A stretch of 64,000 nt of DNA from Sesamum alatum (taxonomy: Eukaryota > Streptophyta > Magnoliopsida > Lamiales > Pedaliaceae), in NCBI GenBank assembly GCA_034509735.1, contig JACGWO010000002.1, positions 42,029,855 through 42,093,854 on the forward strand, written 5' to 3'. Shown in pieces: positions 24,556 to 37,284 of the stretch. A program made the position numbers and the translations under genes. Every line of letters begins with the position of its first letter. Positions within the stretch are counted from its first letter, which is position 1. The notes under the pieces are model-generated. The model worked only from the letters and a program-made list of their open reading frames with translations, had not been told where the DNA came from and did no database searches.

Positions 24556-27500
24556 ATGGCAAACAGGGGTTCATTTTCTCAGTCGCAGCAGTATAGCAAT
24601 TTCTCATCTGAAGGTCAAATTCTTGGAATGGTCCTTCATTTGAGTTGCTTATTTCTCCCTTGAAAGTGTGTTTTTCTTGGTTGTTTTGCGATTTTAATTG
24701 TGGGTTTTTCGTTTGTTTGGTGAATTTTTCAGGGAGTGGAGGAAAGGATGCGTTGTATGGAGAGTTATGGAAGGCTTGTGCAGGTCCTCTGGTGGATGTT
24801 CCTAAGACTGGAGAAAGAGTGTACTATTTCCCACAAGGTCACATGGAACAAGTGAGTTATGTTTGAATTTGGAAATTACTTTTTTTGGGATATGAAAGTT
24901 CAGATCTTTTCTGGGAGTACTGGGCTCCAACTGAAATTTCTTGAATTTAGTTTTCTTATGTGTTTTGATGGGATTCCTTTTGGGTTTTGTTTGATGTTTG
25001 GATTTATTCTGTTTATGGGAATTTGCTAGTTGGAGGCATCTACAAATCAGGAACTGAATCAGAGTATGCGAATGTTTAATCTGCCCCCGAAGATCCTTTG
25101 TAGTGTTTTCAACATTCTGCTACTGGTATTCTCTCCATTCCAGCTTTTGTTCTTTGATTTCAAGATTGCTTATGGTATTTGGTTGGTGAAAGTGCCTGCA
25201 ATCTTGGTACTCTGGTGTTTCTTAATTTGTTAGGCATAAACAATACCCGGAATTAGCTAGTCAAGAACTTACAGTTGTTAATTAATTTGTTGAATGGTCA
25301 TTGATTCATTGAATTTTCTACTCTGTAGGCTGAACAAGATACTGATGAAGTTTATGCACAAATTACTTTGATGCCGGTAGCAGATGTAAGAACTTATTGA
25401 GTCTTGCTACTTTCTTTTTTGTTAAACCTTCTCAACTACCTTCTTACTGCATAGTGCGGTTAATCCATCAAGCCGGGTGCCTTTCAATTTGTATCCTACA
25501 TAAAAGTTTTAAGCTATGATTTGGTTAAACTATTTGTAGCAAACTGAGCCAAGAAGTCTGGATAGTTATCCTGATGAGCCTCCTAGACCTGCAGTTCACT
25601 CATTCTGCAAGGTTTTGACAGCCTCTGATACGAGCACCCACGGTGGATTCTCTGTTCTTCGAAGACACGCCAATGAGTGCCTTCCTCCCTTGGTAACAAT
25701 TCCCCTTTCTCCCGGACACGTATTCTTTTATTACATTTTTAGTGCGTGTCGTTTTTTTCTGACTGTGTTCGGTCTTTTATCAGGACATGACCCAGCAGAC
25801 ACCAACGCAGGAACTAACTGCCAAGGATCTACATGGAACTGAATGGCATTTTAAGCATATATTTAGAGGTGATTTCTTGTTTCCACCTTCCGTGTTCTCA
25901 TTTGCTTTAGAAGTCACTTTTGTAGATATACTTTCCTACGACTATAAAGTTGGTTGATCCATCAAACACAATATGCTTTCCTTATATATCTGATTCGAAC
26001 TGAACAGGTCAACCTCGGAGGCATTTGCTTACAACAGGATGGAGTACATTTGTTACTTCTAAGAGATTAGTTGCTGGGGATTCTTTTGTATTCCTGAGGT
26101 ACTTACATGACTATTAACTTATCATAGTCTCTAATGATTTAAGTTGTGTCGTCTTTGAAGTCATCACTGTACAACCTTGTTGTTCTAGGGGAGAGAACGG
26201 GGAACTACGTGTCGGGGTGAGGCGCCATGCTCGTCAACAGAGTTCCATGCCATCATCAGTGATTTCAAGTCAGAGCATGCACCTGGGAGTGCTTGCAACG
26301 GCATCTCATGCAGTCATAACTCAGACCATGTTTGTTGTTTATTACAAGCCAAGGTCTGATGCACATACTTCATTTTGGCCCGGAACTATGTTTTTCCGCT
26401 CCAAGTCTATTATTACTTTGTATGATGTACTTATGTGGTTGTTTTTACGTTTCAGAACAAGTCAGTTCATCATAGGCCTGAACAAATATCTAGAAGCTAT
26501 GAACCATGAATTTGGAATAGGCATGAGATTCAAAATGCGCTTTGAGGGGGAGGATTCTCCCGAGCGGAGGTCGGTCAACATACACAAGTTGATTATTTTA
26601 GAGGCGGGTTGTCTGAGTTGCTAAATTTTTTTGCTTTTTTCCCTGACCGATCAGGTTCTCAGGTACAATTGTTGGGGTTGAGGACATCTCTCCTCACTGG
26701 AAAGAGTCTAAATGGAGATCATTGAAGGTCTGTATATTATATAATATATATATTTGCAAATATTCCTGGATATTTTTATTATAAAATGCTTAATGAATTC
26801 TGAAATTCTTACTATTTATCTTAATATTACCAGGTTCAATGGGATGAACCTGCATCCATTCCAAGACCTGACAGGGTTTCTCCATGGGAGATAGAACCAT
26901 TTGTTGCATCAGTCCCCACGGCCCTGGTTCAGCCACCGACGATGAAGCATCATAAAAGGCCCCGATCACATGTTGAAATGCTAGTTCCTGGTTAGATTAG
27001 CTTTCTGAATGTTCTCTTTATCTGATTCTTTTGTTTTTTCCGCATACTAGAACCCAATATCTTTGTTATTGCTGTTGTCGTAGAAACTTTGACTTCAACT
27101 GCATCACCTGCCTGGAATCTGACTCATGAGTCCCATCAAATGAATCGTGGTTTTGAAGGACAAAGGGGCAACCATATGGCTAATTCACACACTAAGCAAG
27201 ATGTTGGAATTGCACTTATGAAACACTCCAGCAGCAATGCGTCATGCACTCATATAAATGGAGGCTGGCAATCTTCGCCCCGTGTAAATGCTTCTCCAAA
27301 TATGATTGCTGAAGAAACAGAAGAGAATAAAAGTGCTTCAGCTTGGTCTGTTGTTTCAAACTATTCAGCTCCAAGCTCAGGAAAGCAGGGCAACAGCCCG
27401 TCATCTTGCCTGAATGACGGAATGAAATCCGATACTGTTGCGTCGTGCAGATTGTTTGGATTCGACTTGAAAAGTCCTTCAGTAAGGACTCTTTGTGAAA

Positions 27501-28238
27501 ATTCTCCTTTAAAATCAGTTGATGTACCAAATGATGCTGGTGAAGTATACATCCCGAGTACTGTGTCCTCAGGTGATTCAGACCAGAAATCCGCTGTTTC
27601 TAAGGACTGTAGAGACTCAAAGCAAGACCAGTTACAAGGACCGGCTAAGGAGGTTCAGAGCCGACACAGCAACTCCTCCAGAAGTCGCACCAAGGTAATT
27701 TGATTAATGATGGAAAGTTGCATCTGAATGTTCTTTTATGCACCGATAACTGCCTTGGAAGATATCTGACATCAATATTTGTGCATTTGGCATGATTCCT
27801 TTGAGAAGGTACAAATGCAAGGTGTTGCAGTCGGTCGAGCAGTAGACTTGACGATATTGAAGGGATATGATGATCTTATAACAGAACTTGAAGACATGTT
27901 TGAGATTAAGGGGGAGCTTCGACCTCGAAATAAATGGGAGATTGTGTTTACAGATGATGAAGGGGACATGATGCTCATGGGCGATGATCCATGGCCGTAA
28001 GTTTACTGCGTTTGGTCATTTAAAACACAATGATCTAATTGAACAAATACAAGAACATCTTTCTTTGTTCATGTGGTTGATATAATACAATTTTGTCCAC
28101 AGAGAATTTTGCAACATGGTTCGAAGGATCTTCATTTGTTCAAGCCAAGACGTGAAGAAAATGAAAGGAAGCAAGCTCCCTTTACCGACTGCAGAATGTG
28201 AAGGAACTGGCGTTAACTTGGAAACTCTTGCAGATTGA
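24556..28238 (+). CDS. ARF9: Auxin response factor, class B (ARF9/ARF18-like)
   Basis: Nuclear DNA-binding regulator of auxin-responsive genes; class B members mostly repress. I build 14 exons: 24556-24613, 24733-24851, 25030-25125, 25329-25385, 25540-25692, 25784-25868, 26008-26098, 26189-26353, 26456-26569, 26655-26727, 26834-26990, 27084-27694, 27809-27996, 28103-28238. All junctions are GT..AG and in frame, giving about 700 residues. Domains in order: dimerisation/B3 DNA-binding region (~25-340; B3 from [17 protein letters not shown] near 132, with [14 protein letters not shown]), auxin-response/ancillary domain, a Ser/Asn-rich middle without Gln-rich stretches, and a C-terminal PB1 domain from ~594 with the acidic [14 protein letters not shown] motif. 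RLFGF at 512-516 resembles the R/KLFG repression motif of class B ARFs. The MANRG start and '[24 protein letters not shown]' style blocks favour the ARF9/11/18 group; the exact orthologue is uncertain. Confidence 0.93.
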
Positions 28239-29237
28239 GATCAAGATTGGCGTTTCTTACCATTCTCTTTATCCTTTCACTTCTTTGGTGTGTCTTCTTT
28301 TCAAAGAAATGAGCCAGTTTTGTGATGCAGAACTCGTCGAATGGCTTTGTTATCCTTTCATTTAAGAAAGGATGATGGCAGACGAATGGAGTGATCCGGG
28401 CTGGACAAACGGGTTGACCCGACCAACGATCACAACGACTAGCATAGTTTGTTGGCTTGATTTAGTGTACCTATTGACTTATCTGTATAACAAGACTGGA
28501 AATGAGATCATGGTCAAGTAATGCAGTAGGCTTAGAATCTGTGAATAGTAGGAGCCTGTTTGTGGATGAGAAGAAATCATTCTCATCCTGTGTAAATAGC
28601 ATGTATGTTGACTTCTAGTTAAATTGGAGGTTTTTTCTTTGTTTATTTACGCTAAATGTGACTGATTCAAGTGGAACAACGACGCCATGAAAATTCTCTG
28701 CCCTGCAGTAAGTCAGTTCGAATCTTTTATTATGAAACAATATTGTATTTTGTGTTTTATTTAATATATATGCATCATACTTATTAAACTTATATATTTA
28801 AGGAGATTTTCTACGTATATTAAATAAAACAGAAGATAAAATATTACTTATTAATAAATAAAACATGTGGGCTGACAGTCAAAGAGATAGATAGGAATTG
28901 ACATGTAATGAGCATATTCCACCTTTGTGCTGCCACAAATTAGGTTATGAAATATTACATGTTGCTGTCTGATCATTAAAATGAAAAACATCTGTAATTG
29001 ATGTGGAAGAATACACACTACACTTACATAGCCAGTGTCAAAGTTGGTGGGCAGTAACTATGATGAAATGATTGGTCACCCACTTGTCCAAATTGAAATT
29101 CTACCTTGTGCTCCTTCCTAGTTTCTACCCTCCACTCAGAAAGAAAAAAAAATTAAAAAAAATAAAATTCTTTTGATCTTTGTCAAATTATCAGGACCAT
29201 TGAATTCTGCATGCTCTGAATGTAAATATCAAACAGT
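28239..29237. other. ARF 3' region and intergenic DNA
   Basis: The T-rich stretch to about 28640 is a likely 3' UTR and terminator zone, but no canonical AATAAA is near. Beyond it I see no gene or paired repeat ends. Confidence 0.4.
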
Positions 29238-29305
29238 GTGAATCGAGTTAAAGCGGTATGATATAAGTTTTGTGAATTGAGTTAAAGCGGTATGATATAA
29301 GTTTT
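29238..29305 (+). repeat. 34-bp tandem duplication
   Basis: 'GTGAATCGAGTTAAAGCGG' then 'TATGATATAAGTTTT' occurs twice in direct succession with one C/T difference. The period is 34. Confidence 0.85.
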
Positions 29306-29417
29306 CCTGTTAATATTTTCATACAAGGTGCATATAAATTAAAAGGACATGTTCTCTCATTGAAAATACAACTGCCGAAGTTATGGACTCGATGTATATT
29401 TTTGAAATATTTGTCTA

Positions 29418-29828
29418 TGATGTGGAGATTATGATGTGATTCATGTTGCAGTTTGAGATCACTCTAAGTATTCGGTTCAGATGTTTAGGAACCTGAAAAG
29501 AAAGAAGATCGTTAGACTTCTTTGGTGGTCCCTAGCAAAGATCCCCTAATGTTTAAGTCGATTCCTTGAGGTTGAAAGTAAGGTAGTAAATGCTGGTGTG
29601 AATAATAAATGAGGCAACGGAGTGTATTTATAGGTCCAAATGTTTGTATTCGTACGAAGCCACGTGGCATGATCCTGAGCCTTTTCCAAGTGAAGTGATC
29701 TACAGACCTTATTCCAAGTCATGGGGTTAGGCGGTTCGGGTTCAACCCAAAAAGAGTGAAAATATGTGAATACTTGTCCAGTAAAGATATTTTGGTTCTT
29801 TGGTTGTATTCCTAATATATCCACATCA
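29418..29828 (-). mobile_element. Probable solo LTR (Gypsy-like)
   Basis: The ends are TGATGTGGA and TCCACATCA, that is TG..CA with a 9-base inverted terminus, over 411 bases. On the minus strand a TATAAATA (29625-29632) is followed by a C-rich leader, the usual LTR promoter layout. No internal domain flanks it on either side, hence solo. The flanking 5-mers GTCTA and GTATT match poorly, so the duplication is decayed or the ends are slightly off. The minus-strand frame 29546-29824 lies inside it and is not a gene. Confidence 0.6.
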
Positions 29829-30713
29829 GTATTTGGACGTGGTTCACAAAGTTCGAACTAATCACATTGTCAGTATATTATATTTGCGTTTATTGTTGAT
29901 TATTGTATAGTTCACGAAGAGTAATCGATCACAAAATAATTGTCCTAATATTTATTGTGTAATTGATAACGTGGCAAAATTTTAGTTTTGGTATGAATCT
30001 TTTCGTATAAGCTTGTGGGCCGCTTGTGATTTGTAAAAAGAAGGAAGGTCCAGCCCACATGGCTTTACAGCTTAAATGGGCCTACTGACAATGGGCCCCA
30101 ACATTCAAGTTCCGTTTCACTCTTTTGCTAATTAAAGGGTTTATATAGGAATTAAGGGTGCTTCCAATAATTTTTACTTTGCCATGGAAATAAAATTTAA
30201 ATAAATTATAAGTTTCAACAATAGTAAAAATTGGGATAATTTGAAAATAAAGATTAAAAAAGAAAAGATAAGTTAAAGTTGGATTTTTTAAAAAAATAAC
30301 TTAATATTTATAATTTTATCAATAAGTTGCAAAAATTATTACGAAATTATTTGTAACTTTTTGTTCAATAATAAGTTGGTAAGTGATATTTGTAGGCATT
30401 TCCAAACACCCTCTTAGTGCTTGTTTGGGAGTACTTTCAAATTTCCTTTACGAGATATACTTTCTAATAAGTACTTTCGAGAAATATTTGATAATTAATG
30501 AGATAAAAAATAAAAAGACCCTAACTCACATAATGAAAAATATTATTTCTCCCCCTAAGTTATTTTATGGTTTGTCATTTCCCTTTTTTTTTTCCTTTTA
30601 TAGTCATATTATATTCTTAAATCATAATTATTTTACACTTTATAAGGGTTCAAATAAATCGATAAAATACTAGAAAAATTGATTCTGCTTCAAAAATAAA
30701 TTAATAAATTTAA

Positions 30714-31543
30714 GGGATAATTACACTCCCCTCTCTCAAGAGTGGTATAATTATATGTAGACCTCCTGTGGTTTGGGAGATTATACCTAGTACCCTTATT
30801 TTTATTTTCATCCAACAAATAGATCCTTCAGTTAATAAATCAACAAATTTTGCTGATATAAGAAAAAAAGTTGAATGAAAATCCATTTTTGCCGTTAGTT
30901 GACTTATTGAAGGTTAAATAAATATCTTTTTTACCAAACTATCCTTATACATTTCACGCACTTATGCATGTGAGTTTGTACTTATATATAATCAAATTAA
31001 AAATAAGAGTAAATAGTATAATATATTCAACAAATTGCTACTTTTACCATTAAAGTATTACTATATCATAATTAATAATTAACAAATAAATTAGATTGGT
31101 AAAAATAAATTTAGCTCTTAATATATATATGCACTATAAAACTATATATATACTATGTTGTGTAATTTAACTAAATATTCTCAAAGACATATTATGATAA
31201 CTCAATATTACCATAATAAAATAAATATAGTATTTACATCCCTTGTGATATTTTAATAATAGCAAAAAATATTCGCTATAGTTTTGTCTTTTTAGTCTAA
31301 GGCGTCTGTTCATTTCAATTCATTTCTATACATATTGGGCAATTTTGTATTTTTAGTTTTCAATTTTTCATGTTTCGTTTTAGTTTTTTTAGCCACTTAT
31401 TATAGATACAAAGGTAAATTTATTATTTTTATTATGGAGTCTTAGCATCTTTTATAATGAAGGGTGTTAGGTGTAATTTTTTAAACCATAGAAAATCTAC
31501 ATGTAATTACACCAAATCTCAAAAAGGACAGTGCAATTATCCC
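30714..31543. mobile_element. Mutator-like MITE with perfect 9-bp target duplication
   Basis: TAAATTTAA is found at both 30705-30713 and 31544-31552. The ends GGGATAATTACACTCCC and, inverted, GGGATAATTGCACTGTCC continue with paired sequence ('TATGTAGACCTCC' against 'CATGTAGATTTTC') for about 60 bases. The length is 830. The internal sequence has no transposase frame. The terminal GGGWTAATTRCA type is shared with the 7428 and 36093 elements. Confidence 0.85.
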
Positions 31544-31552
31544 TAAATTTAA

Positions 31553-32432
31553 ACAACATGCATATTCACAAAGTGTGCCGAATTTATTAATTAATATTTA
31601 ATATATGGACAACTGCCACGTAGGACCACAAACAACTTAATGTCGTACGATGGAAGACTAATAATTTTTGCAATAATTAATATTGCCTATAAACAGAATG
31701 TCTTACGTATACTGCATCAACAACTCATCAACATATATATTTATACTGATATAACAAAAAAAAAAAAAATTTCAATCCCCAAATAGTAGTTTGTCACATT
31801 AGTACATTCATCTTTTCTTGTGTCGGTAATATTTTAAGTTGATTTTCTTTTCTTTATTTTATTTTATTTTTGTTTGAAATGTGATATCTTGACTTATAAA
31901 TATTATTTTTAATTATAATATATTTAAACATGAATGATTATTTATTGTATCCACTCATATGCTTGTTTCTAAAATACAAATCGATCATTTGTTCCTAAAT
32001 AGCATTTTTTCAAAATGGTTTTAGCTTCCTAAGTCAATGTTTTGATAGAAGATATGATTTCTTGAAACGGAAGTTTATTAGTTTTTAAGTACGTACATAA
32101 AAGAAATTTCCTTATTGGCTAATTTCTAATGAATCATGAGAACCATTTGTTCGATGTAGGTAGTCATTATCTTTTCTTCCGAGTGGCGGAGAAGGCTTGG
32201 CTTCGTCATAGGACTATTAGCCTATCATGCCTTAAGTCTAATCTTGTCTCGTCCATTAAAAAATAATTAAAATGTACATTAACCTGCTTAAAAAATAATT
32301 TCTTCGACACTCTCACTTTTAGTTCTCTCCACTAGTTGGAATCATACAATTTCCACTTAACTAAGAAGAAAACTTTGCTATCTTGTGATTTTTATATAAC
32401 TCTTCCCAAAATTTCTCTTGCTTTTATGTTTT
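31553..32432. other. Gene-free interval
   Basis: AT-rich intergenic DNA. I see no coding frame, RNA gene or repeat ends that can be supported. Confidence 0.4.
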
Positions 32433-32838
32433 ACTAGCCGTCGTGGCACGCCGTTTCTGCCTGCATATAAAATAATATTACAAATTTTAAAGCTATTGAA
32501 TATAAAATATATATATATATATATCAACACATTACATTAACAAAAAAGAAAGAAAGAAAAAAAAAAGAAAAACTAACTTTAGGGGTATTATTGACAAAAC
32601 AAAAAAATTGGTGTCACGGTGTCATAAACCGCCATTTGTGAGTGAGAAAAGCCTTTGCTTATATATTAGTATAGAGTATAGATATCAACACATTACATTA
32701 ACAAAAAAGAAAGAAAGAAAAGAAAAGAAAAACTAATTTTAGGGGTATTATTGGCAAAATAAAAAAATTGGTATCGCGGTGTCATAAACCGCCATTTGTG
32801 AGTGAGAAAGACCTTTGCTTTATATATTAGTATAGATG
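32433..32838 (+). repeat. Dispersed ACTAGCCGTC repeat with internal 161-bp tandem duplication
   Basis: The head ACTAGCCGTCGTGGCACG matches the copy at 7340. The body beginning ATATCAACACATTACATTAA starts at 32521 and again at 32682, a period of 161, each copy ending 'ACCGCCATTTGTGAGTGAG' then 'ATATTAGTATAGA'. The two units differ at only a handful of positions. Confidence 0.75.
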
Positions 32839-33686
32839 TTATTGATCTTCAATTTATGTATTTTGATTTCTAGCAACTTTTTTCTTTTGATAGTTTTGTA
32901 ATTTTTTATTTATTAGGTATAGTAAATTTTAATATCTCCATATTATTTTTTAGGTTCTTGTGCTAAAAGAATGTGCGAATTAATCGGAAGAAATTTATTA
33001 TTTTTGCCAAATTTTTTATGTTCATTTTTCGAATTTTTCATCAGTTGTTCATTATTTTATCTGATCTTTTTATTCAAGTCCCTCAGGAAAAATAAATAAG
33101 CTTAGAGATGAAAATTAATTATGAAACTTATTTTTTATTTTTTGAAATTTATGCTGTGTAAATATAATTTTTAATTTTCAAGGAATGAATAAATTTATTA
33201 TTAAAAAATCACAAAATTTGTTACTTGTAAGTTCCAACGGACCCCTCGTCTTCGGAATAATAGTTATAATTTACCAGCTACTTGTTCCATTGCTTTAAGT
33301 TGAGCTGCAGACACCTAGTTTGGAAATGGAGATACCCACATAACTAGCAGGTCTGATTCCAACATTGAATAGATCAACAGATAAAAGTATCTGTTCGTGT
33401 GCCAAGACGGCTAGTATATACTATATATATGCTATTATAAAGAGAAAAGATTTTTAGACTCAAATTAGTAATTTTGATACCACTACACCAAATGATATAA
33501 TACCAAAAATGCATTTCAACTGCTCAACTCGTGTTGAATTAACTACTCAATCAAATTTCTTTAAAGAATTAATTCCATAGAATTACATGTACTCAATATA
33601 ACATATATTATACAAAGTTTTAGTTTTTTGAATAAAATATGTATTGATATATGCATAACTAGTATAATTGCCAAGAAGTGTATTGG

Positions 33687-33852
33687 GGGAAAAAAAATTT
33701 AGTCCATGAACTTGACTCTCGTTCAATTTTAATACACTAACTACCATAATTATCAATTTAATGTAAAATAGTGTATAAAATTGATAACTATGATAGATAA
33801 TGTACTAAAATTGAACGAGAGCCAAGTTAATGGACTAACTTTTTTTTCCCGG
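33687..33852. mobile_element. Palindromic MITE with perfect 9-bp target duplication
   Basis: GTGTATTGG occurs at 33678-33686 and 33853-33861. Between them, about 72 bases on each side are near-perfect inverse copies, built around 'TTAGTCCATGAACTTG' and 'CTCTCGTTCAATTTTA', with a short loop. The length is 166. It would fold into a single long hairpin if transcribed. Confidence 0.85.
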
Positions 33853-33935
33853 GTGTATTGGCATCATCATAATGCATAACAACCTTTTGCTATTTCTTTT
33901 TTTCTTTTAAAATTTCCATGCATCTTTTATTGTTT

Positions 33936-34199
33936 ATCTATACTAATACATAAAAAAATTTATTTTATTACTCACAAAAAACGGTTAATTACAATGACAC
34001 TAATTTTTTATTATACCAATAATACCCTTAAATTGATTTTTTTTATTTCTTTATTTCTTCTTCTTGTTTTTCTTATTTTTTTAATTGAAATATGAAGTGT
34101 TGATTTATACATTTTAATTTTCTTATTTATAATATATTTCAAAATATAAAATATTATTTATGATATACACGCAGAGACGGCGTGCCACATCGAATAGTT
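33936..34199 (-). repeat. Minus-strand copy of the ACTAGCCGTC dispersed repeat
   Basis: Read on the minus strand it has 'GTGGCACGCCGTCTCTGCGTG' in two blocks near the start and ends 'TATTAGTATAGA', the same order as the copies at 7340 and 32433. The head is slightly eroded. Confidence 0.55.
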
Positions 34200-36083
34200 A
34201 TTCCTAATAAGTCATTATCTTCTTTTAGTATCATTTGTTTATAAATCTAATACTGATTTATTATTTTATATATAATTTATTAAATAAACAAATATAAATA
34301 TATATATTTAAAAAAAAAAATACGTACATACAAAAGTGTGCCACAAATTTTACTAAATATATATATATAGAGAGAGAGATAGATAACATTATTGCCCAAA
34401 AAGATACCTTTTCAGTTTTCAAATTGCAACGCAACTTGCAGCTTAGCTACTTCCCTGTGGAATCTGCAACCTTTCACGTTCATATATTTCTTCCTTTGAC
34501 GTTTATTTCTATTTTGTCCGATTGACTTGGAGTTTTATCCTGCTTGTATTTGAATTGATTGATTTAAAATTTTAAATTATTAATATTTGTTTTAATTATT
34601 TTATACGATTAATTACTTTTAGAATGTCTAAAAAAGTATTTCCTCTAAAGAAATTTAAGATTATGCTTACACCTTTTTAAAAATGTTTGTTTACACCTGA
34701 CTCTCTTTTATTAGGATTTTGTCGAAAAATATTGATATCAACGAAAAAATTACATAAAATTTCAAGTTTTACATCTCATTTAACGTTTCCAATTTTCAAT
34801 TTTCAATTTTGAATTTATATACATGACATTTACCCCTACAAGTATAAAAATATTACGAGGGACTTTTGAACGGGGTAAAATTGATATTTTTTTTTTTGGT
34901 TGATGTTGTATTTTCCATCCAAACCCTAATAAAACGGATCAGGTGTAAACAGTAAATTTTCAAAAGGAAAATAATGTAATTTTAAAATTTCTTTGGGATA
35001 AAATGTGTTTTTCAATTTCAGATGAGGTCTAAATGTAATTAACACAATAAATAATACGTAGTATGAGATAAAAGGTCTAGTGCAACGCTAACCAAGTATA
35101 GCATCTCATGGATCCATCGAGTAGCTTGATAATTATCACATATTTCACTTTATATATATATATATATATATATAAAGAAAGAAAAAGGTATATGTTAATC
35201 ATCTACATAAAATATTGCTGTAATCTAAAATTAATCTATGCGAACACTAATTACTATAGAATTATTTAAAAATACATTCAAAAGTCTGCCTGTTCGAATG
35301 ATCATGTTATCAGTCTTTGTCGACATGACATATTCGTGTCCAAAATCAAGAGGCCCACAATAAAAACGAATTAAATTCTTTTATTGTAATTTGTATTCTA
35401 TTCAACACTCGTACAATATGTGAATAAAATTTTTTTCTAAATAAAATATATAATATTATTTTTATACACATACCTCGTACATATCGAATAGAATAAAAAT
35501 TACAACAGAAAATTCAGTCCGCACAATAACCTTTTCTTCCATGACATGGTTTGATTATGATCTACCCAATGTGAAGGACAAAAAAGGACATCTGTCAAGA
35601 TTTTGCTCTGACATTAGGGATTTTGCTCTGGCATTACCAACAGCCTTTACATACTAACAACTTGTACAGTCAACACAGGTGTCTACAAGTGACCCCATTT
35701 CCGTTATGGGCATAATAAAAGATAAAAATCAGAAGGTCAAGATAAATATTGAATTTATTAATTAATTTATTTTGAATTCTGAATTTTATTTTATCGACTT
35801 TGATTATATAGAAAATATGAAATAAATAATATTTTAAAAAAATAAAATCCTCGAAGAGCACACCGTCGGTCTCTTCGTCACATGCGGAGGCGTTAGTTAA
35901 AATCTGAAGATGAATGACTCAAACCCAAACGACAAAATTGGAAAATTTAATTATTAACAGACAAATTGAAAAATAATTTTGTATGTCTGCGAATTGAATT
36001 TTTCATTGTAAATTCGTATTTCATGTCAATGCATACAATGTTTATTTAAGTAAATAAATCACGTAACTTTTTACATCATTCTA
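34200..36083. other. Gene-free interval with a MITE fragment and (TA)n
   Basis: A fragment related to the 36093 element lies at about 34660-35045 ('TTACACCTGAC' near one end, 'GTGTAAACAGTAAATTTTC' near the other). A (TA)n tract sits at about 35153-35175. A loose inverted repeat lies at 35375-35525. No gene was recognised; the minus-strand frame 35670-35861 is low-complexity. Confidence 0.45.
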
Positions 36084-36092
36084 TTTATTATA

Positions 36093-36588
36093 GGGTTAAT
36101 TATATTTAGACCCCCCTGAAAATGCATAATTACATTTTCCCCAAAAAAGTTTTGAAATTACATTTACACCCCCTCTAAAAATTCTTTATTTACACCTGAC
36201 CTCCATTCGTTAAAGTTTGGGCGGAAAATGTTCATTTCAACAAAAATAATTACATAAATTTTCAATTTTACCTCTCATTTAACATTCTCGTGCAATAATA
36301 TTGTACTTATAAGGAAAAAATATAATAATATTGGCCTCACTCCATACATATAGGTTACACTTATCCTCTTATAAGTACAAAAATATACATGAGAATATTA
36401 AATGATGGGAAAAATTGAAAATTTGTGTAATTATTTTTATTGACGTGAACATTTTTCGTCCAAACTCTAACGGATGGGGGTCAGGTGTAAACAGAGAATT
36501 TTCGGAAGGGGTGTAAGTGTAATTTCAAAATTTTTTTGAGGGAAAGTGTAATTATACATTCTCAGAGGGGTATAAGTGTAATTAACCC
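36093..36588. mobile_element. Mutator-like MITE with 9-bp target duplication
   Basis: The flanking 9-mers TTTATTATA (36084-36092) and TTTATTAAA (36589-36597) agree at 8 of 9. The ends GGGTTAATTATATTTAGACC and, inverted, GGGTTAATTACACTTATACC are terminal inverted repeats extending over about 50 bases. The length is 496. The termini match the 7428 element closely. Confidence 0.8.
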
Positions 36589-37047
36589 TTTATTAAATAC
36601 AATTGTTAATGTAAAATTCAATCTCAATAGTCATGTTGATGCCGAGTAATTTCGTAAAGGTTGTATTAAAATTCAAACTCCCTACTCTAGTTTGAATTGC
36701 GGATAGATTATGGTTCACGCTTTTATGGCTCCAATTTGATTCAAATTGGAATATGTATGAATTTATTTTGACCAATCAATTATTTTTAGATAAACTGTTC
36801 ATGTGAAATCGTACTACTAATAAATTTATAAATATTTGTCATTCATGATCGAAGTATGACTTTTGTTGCGCTCATACTTTTTACGACTCATTTATCTTAG
36901 AAGGTTGTAATAGGGCTATTCTCGGAATATGGTTCTCACTTCTCACAATTTTCTACCTTATACAAATATCGTAATATATGATTATTTTTTTCTCAATAGG
37001 AAATATTGTAATATATGATTAAACATCAAAATTATGACATAGTAGTG

Positions 37048-37230
37048 AGGGAAAATTTTAGTTTGGATTCGACTTGATCAAACCAAAATCAATTATATGA
37101 CAAGTGTAATATACTTGTTATGTGATTGGCGTCTAGTTCAGAAAAAGCGATAAATCACATAACAAATATATTACACATGCGCTATGATTGATTTGATTCG
37201 ACGAGACCTAGTTCGAACAAAAATTGTCCT
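37048..37230. mobile_element. Palindromic MITE abutting the CSLG core promoter
   Basis: The left arm ('GATCAAACC', 'AATCAATTATATGAC', 'GTGTAATATACTTGTTATG') pairs with the inverse of the right arm ('ACACATGCGCTATG', 'TGATTTGATTCGACGAG'). A related palindrome lies at 37903-38029, just inside intron 1. The element ends directly at the TATA box of CSLG. Confidence 0.65.
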
Positions 37231-37238
37231 TATAAATA
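37231..37238 (+). promoter_or_regulatory. Putative TATA box of CSLG
   Basis: TATAAATA lies 47 bases before the ATG at 37285. If used, the 5' leader would be only about 15-20 bases. It immediately follows the palindromic element. Confidence 0.5.
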
Positions 37239-37284
37239 ACGTCCAAACATCAAGTATTAACCTTGTGGAATAACTAGCAAATAG

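Noticed and set aside
29546..29824. 92-codon minus-strand frame as a gene
   Set aside because: It lies entirely inside the probable solo LTR.
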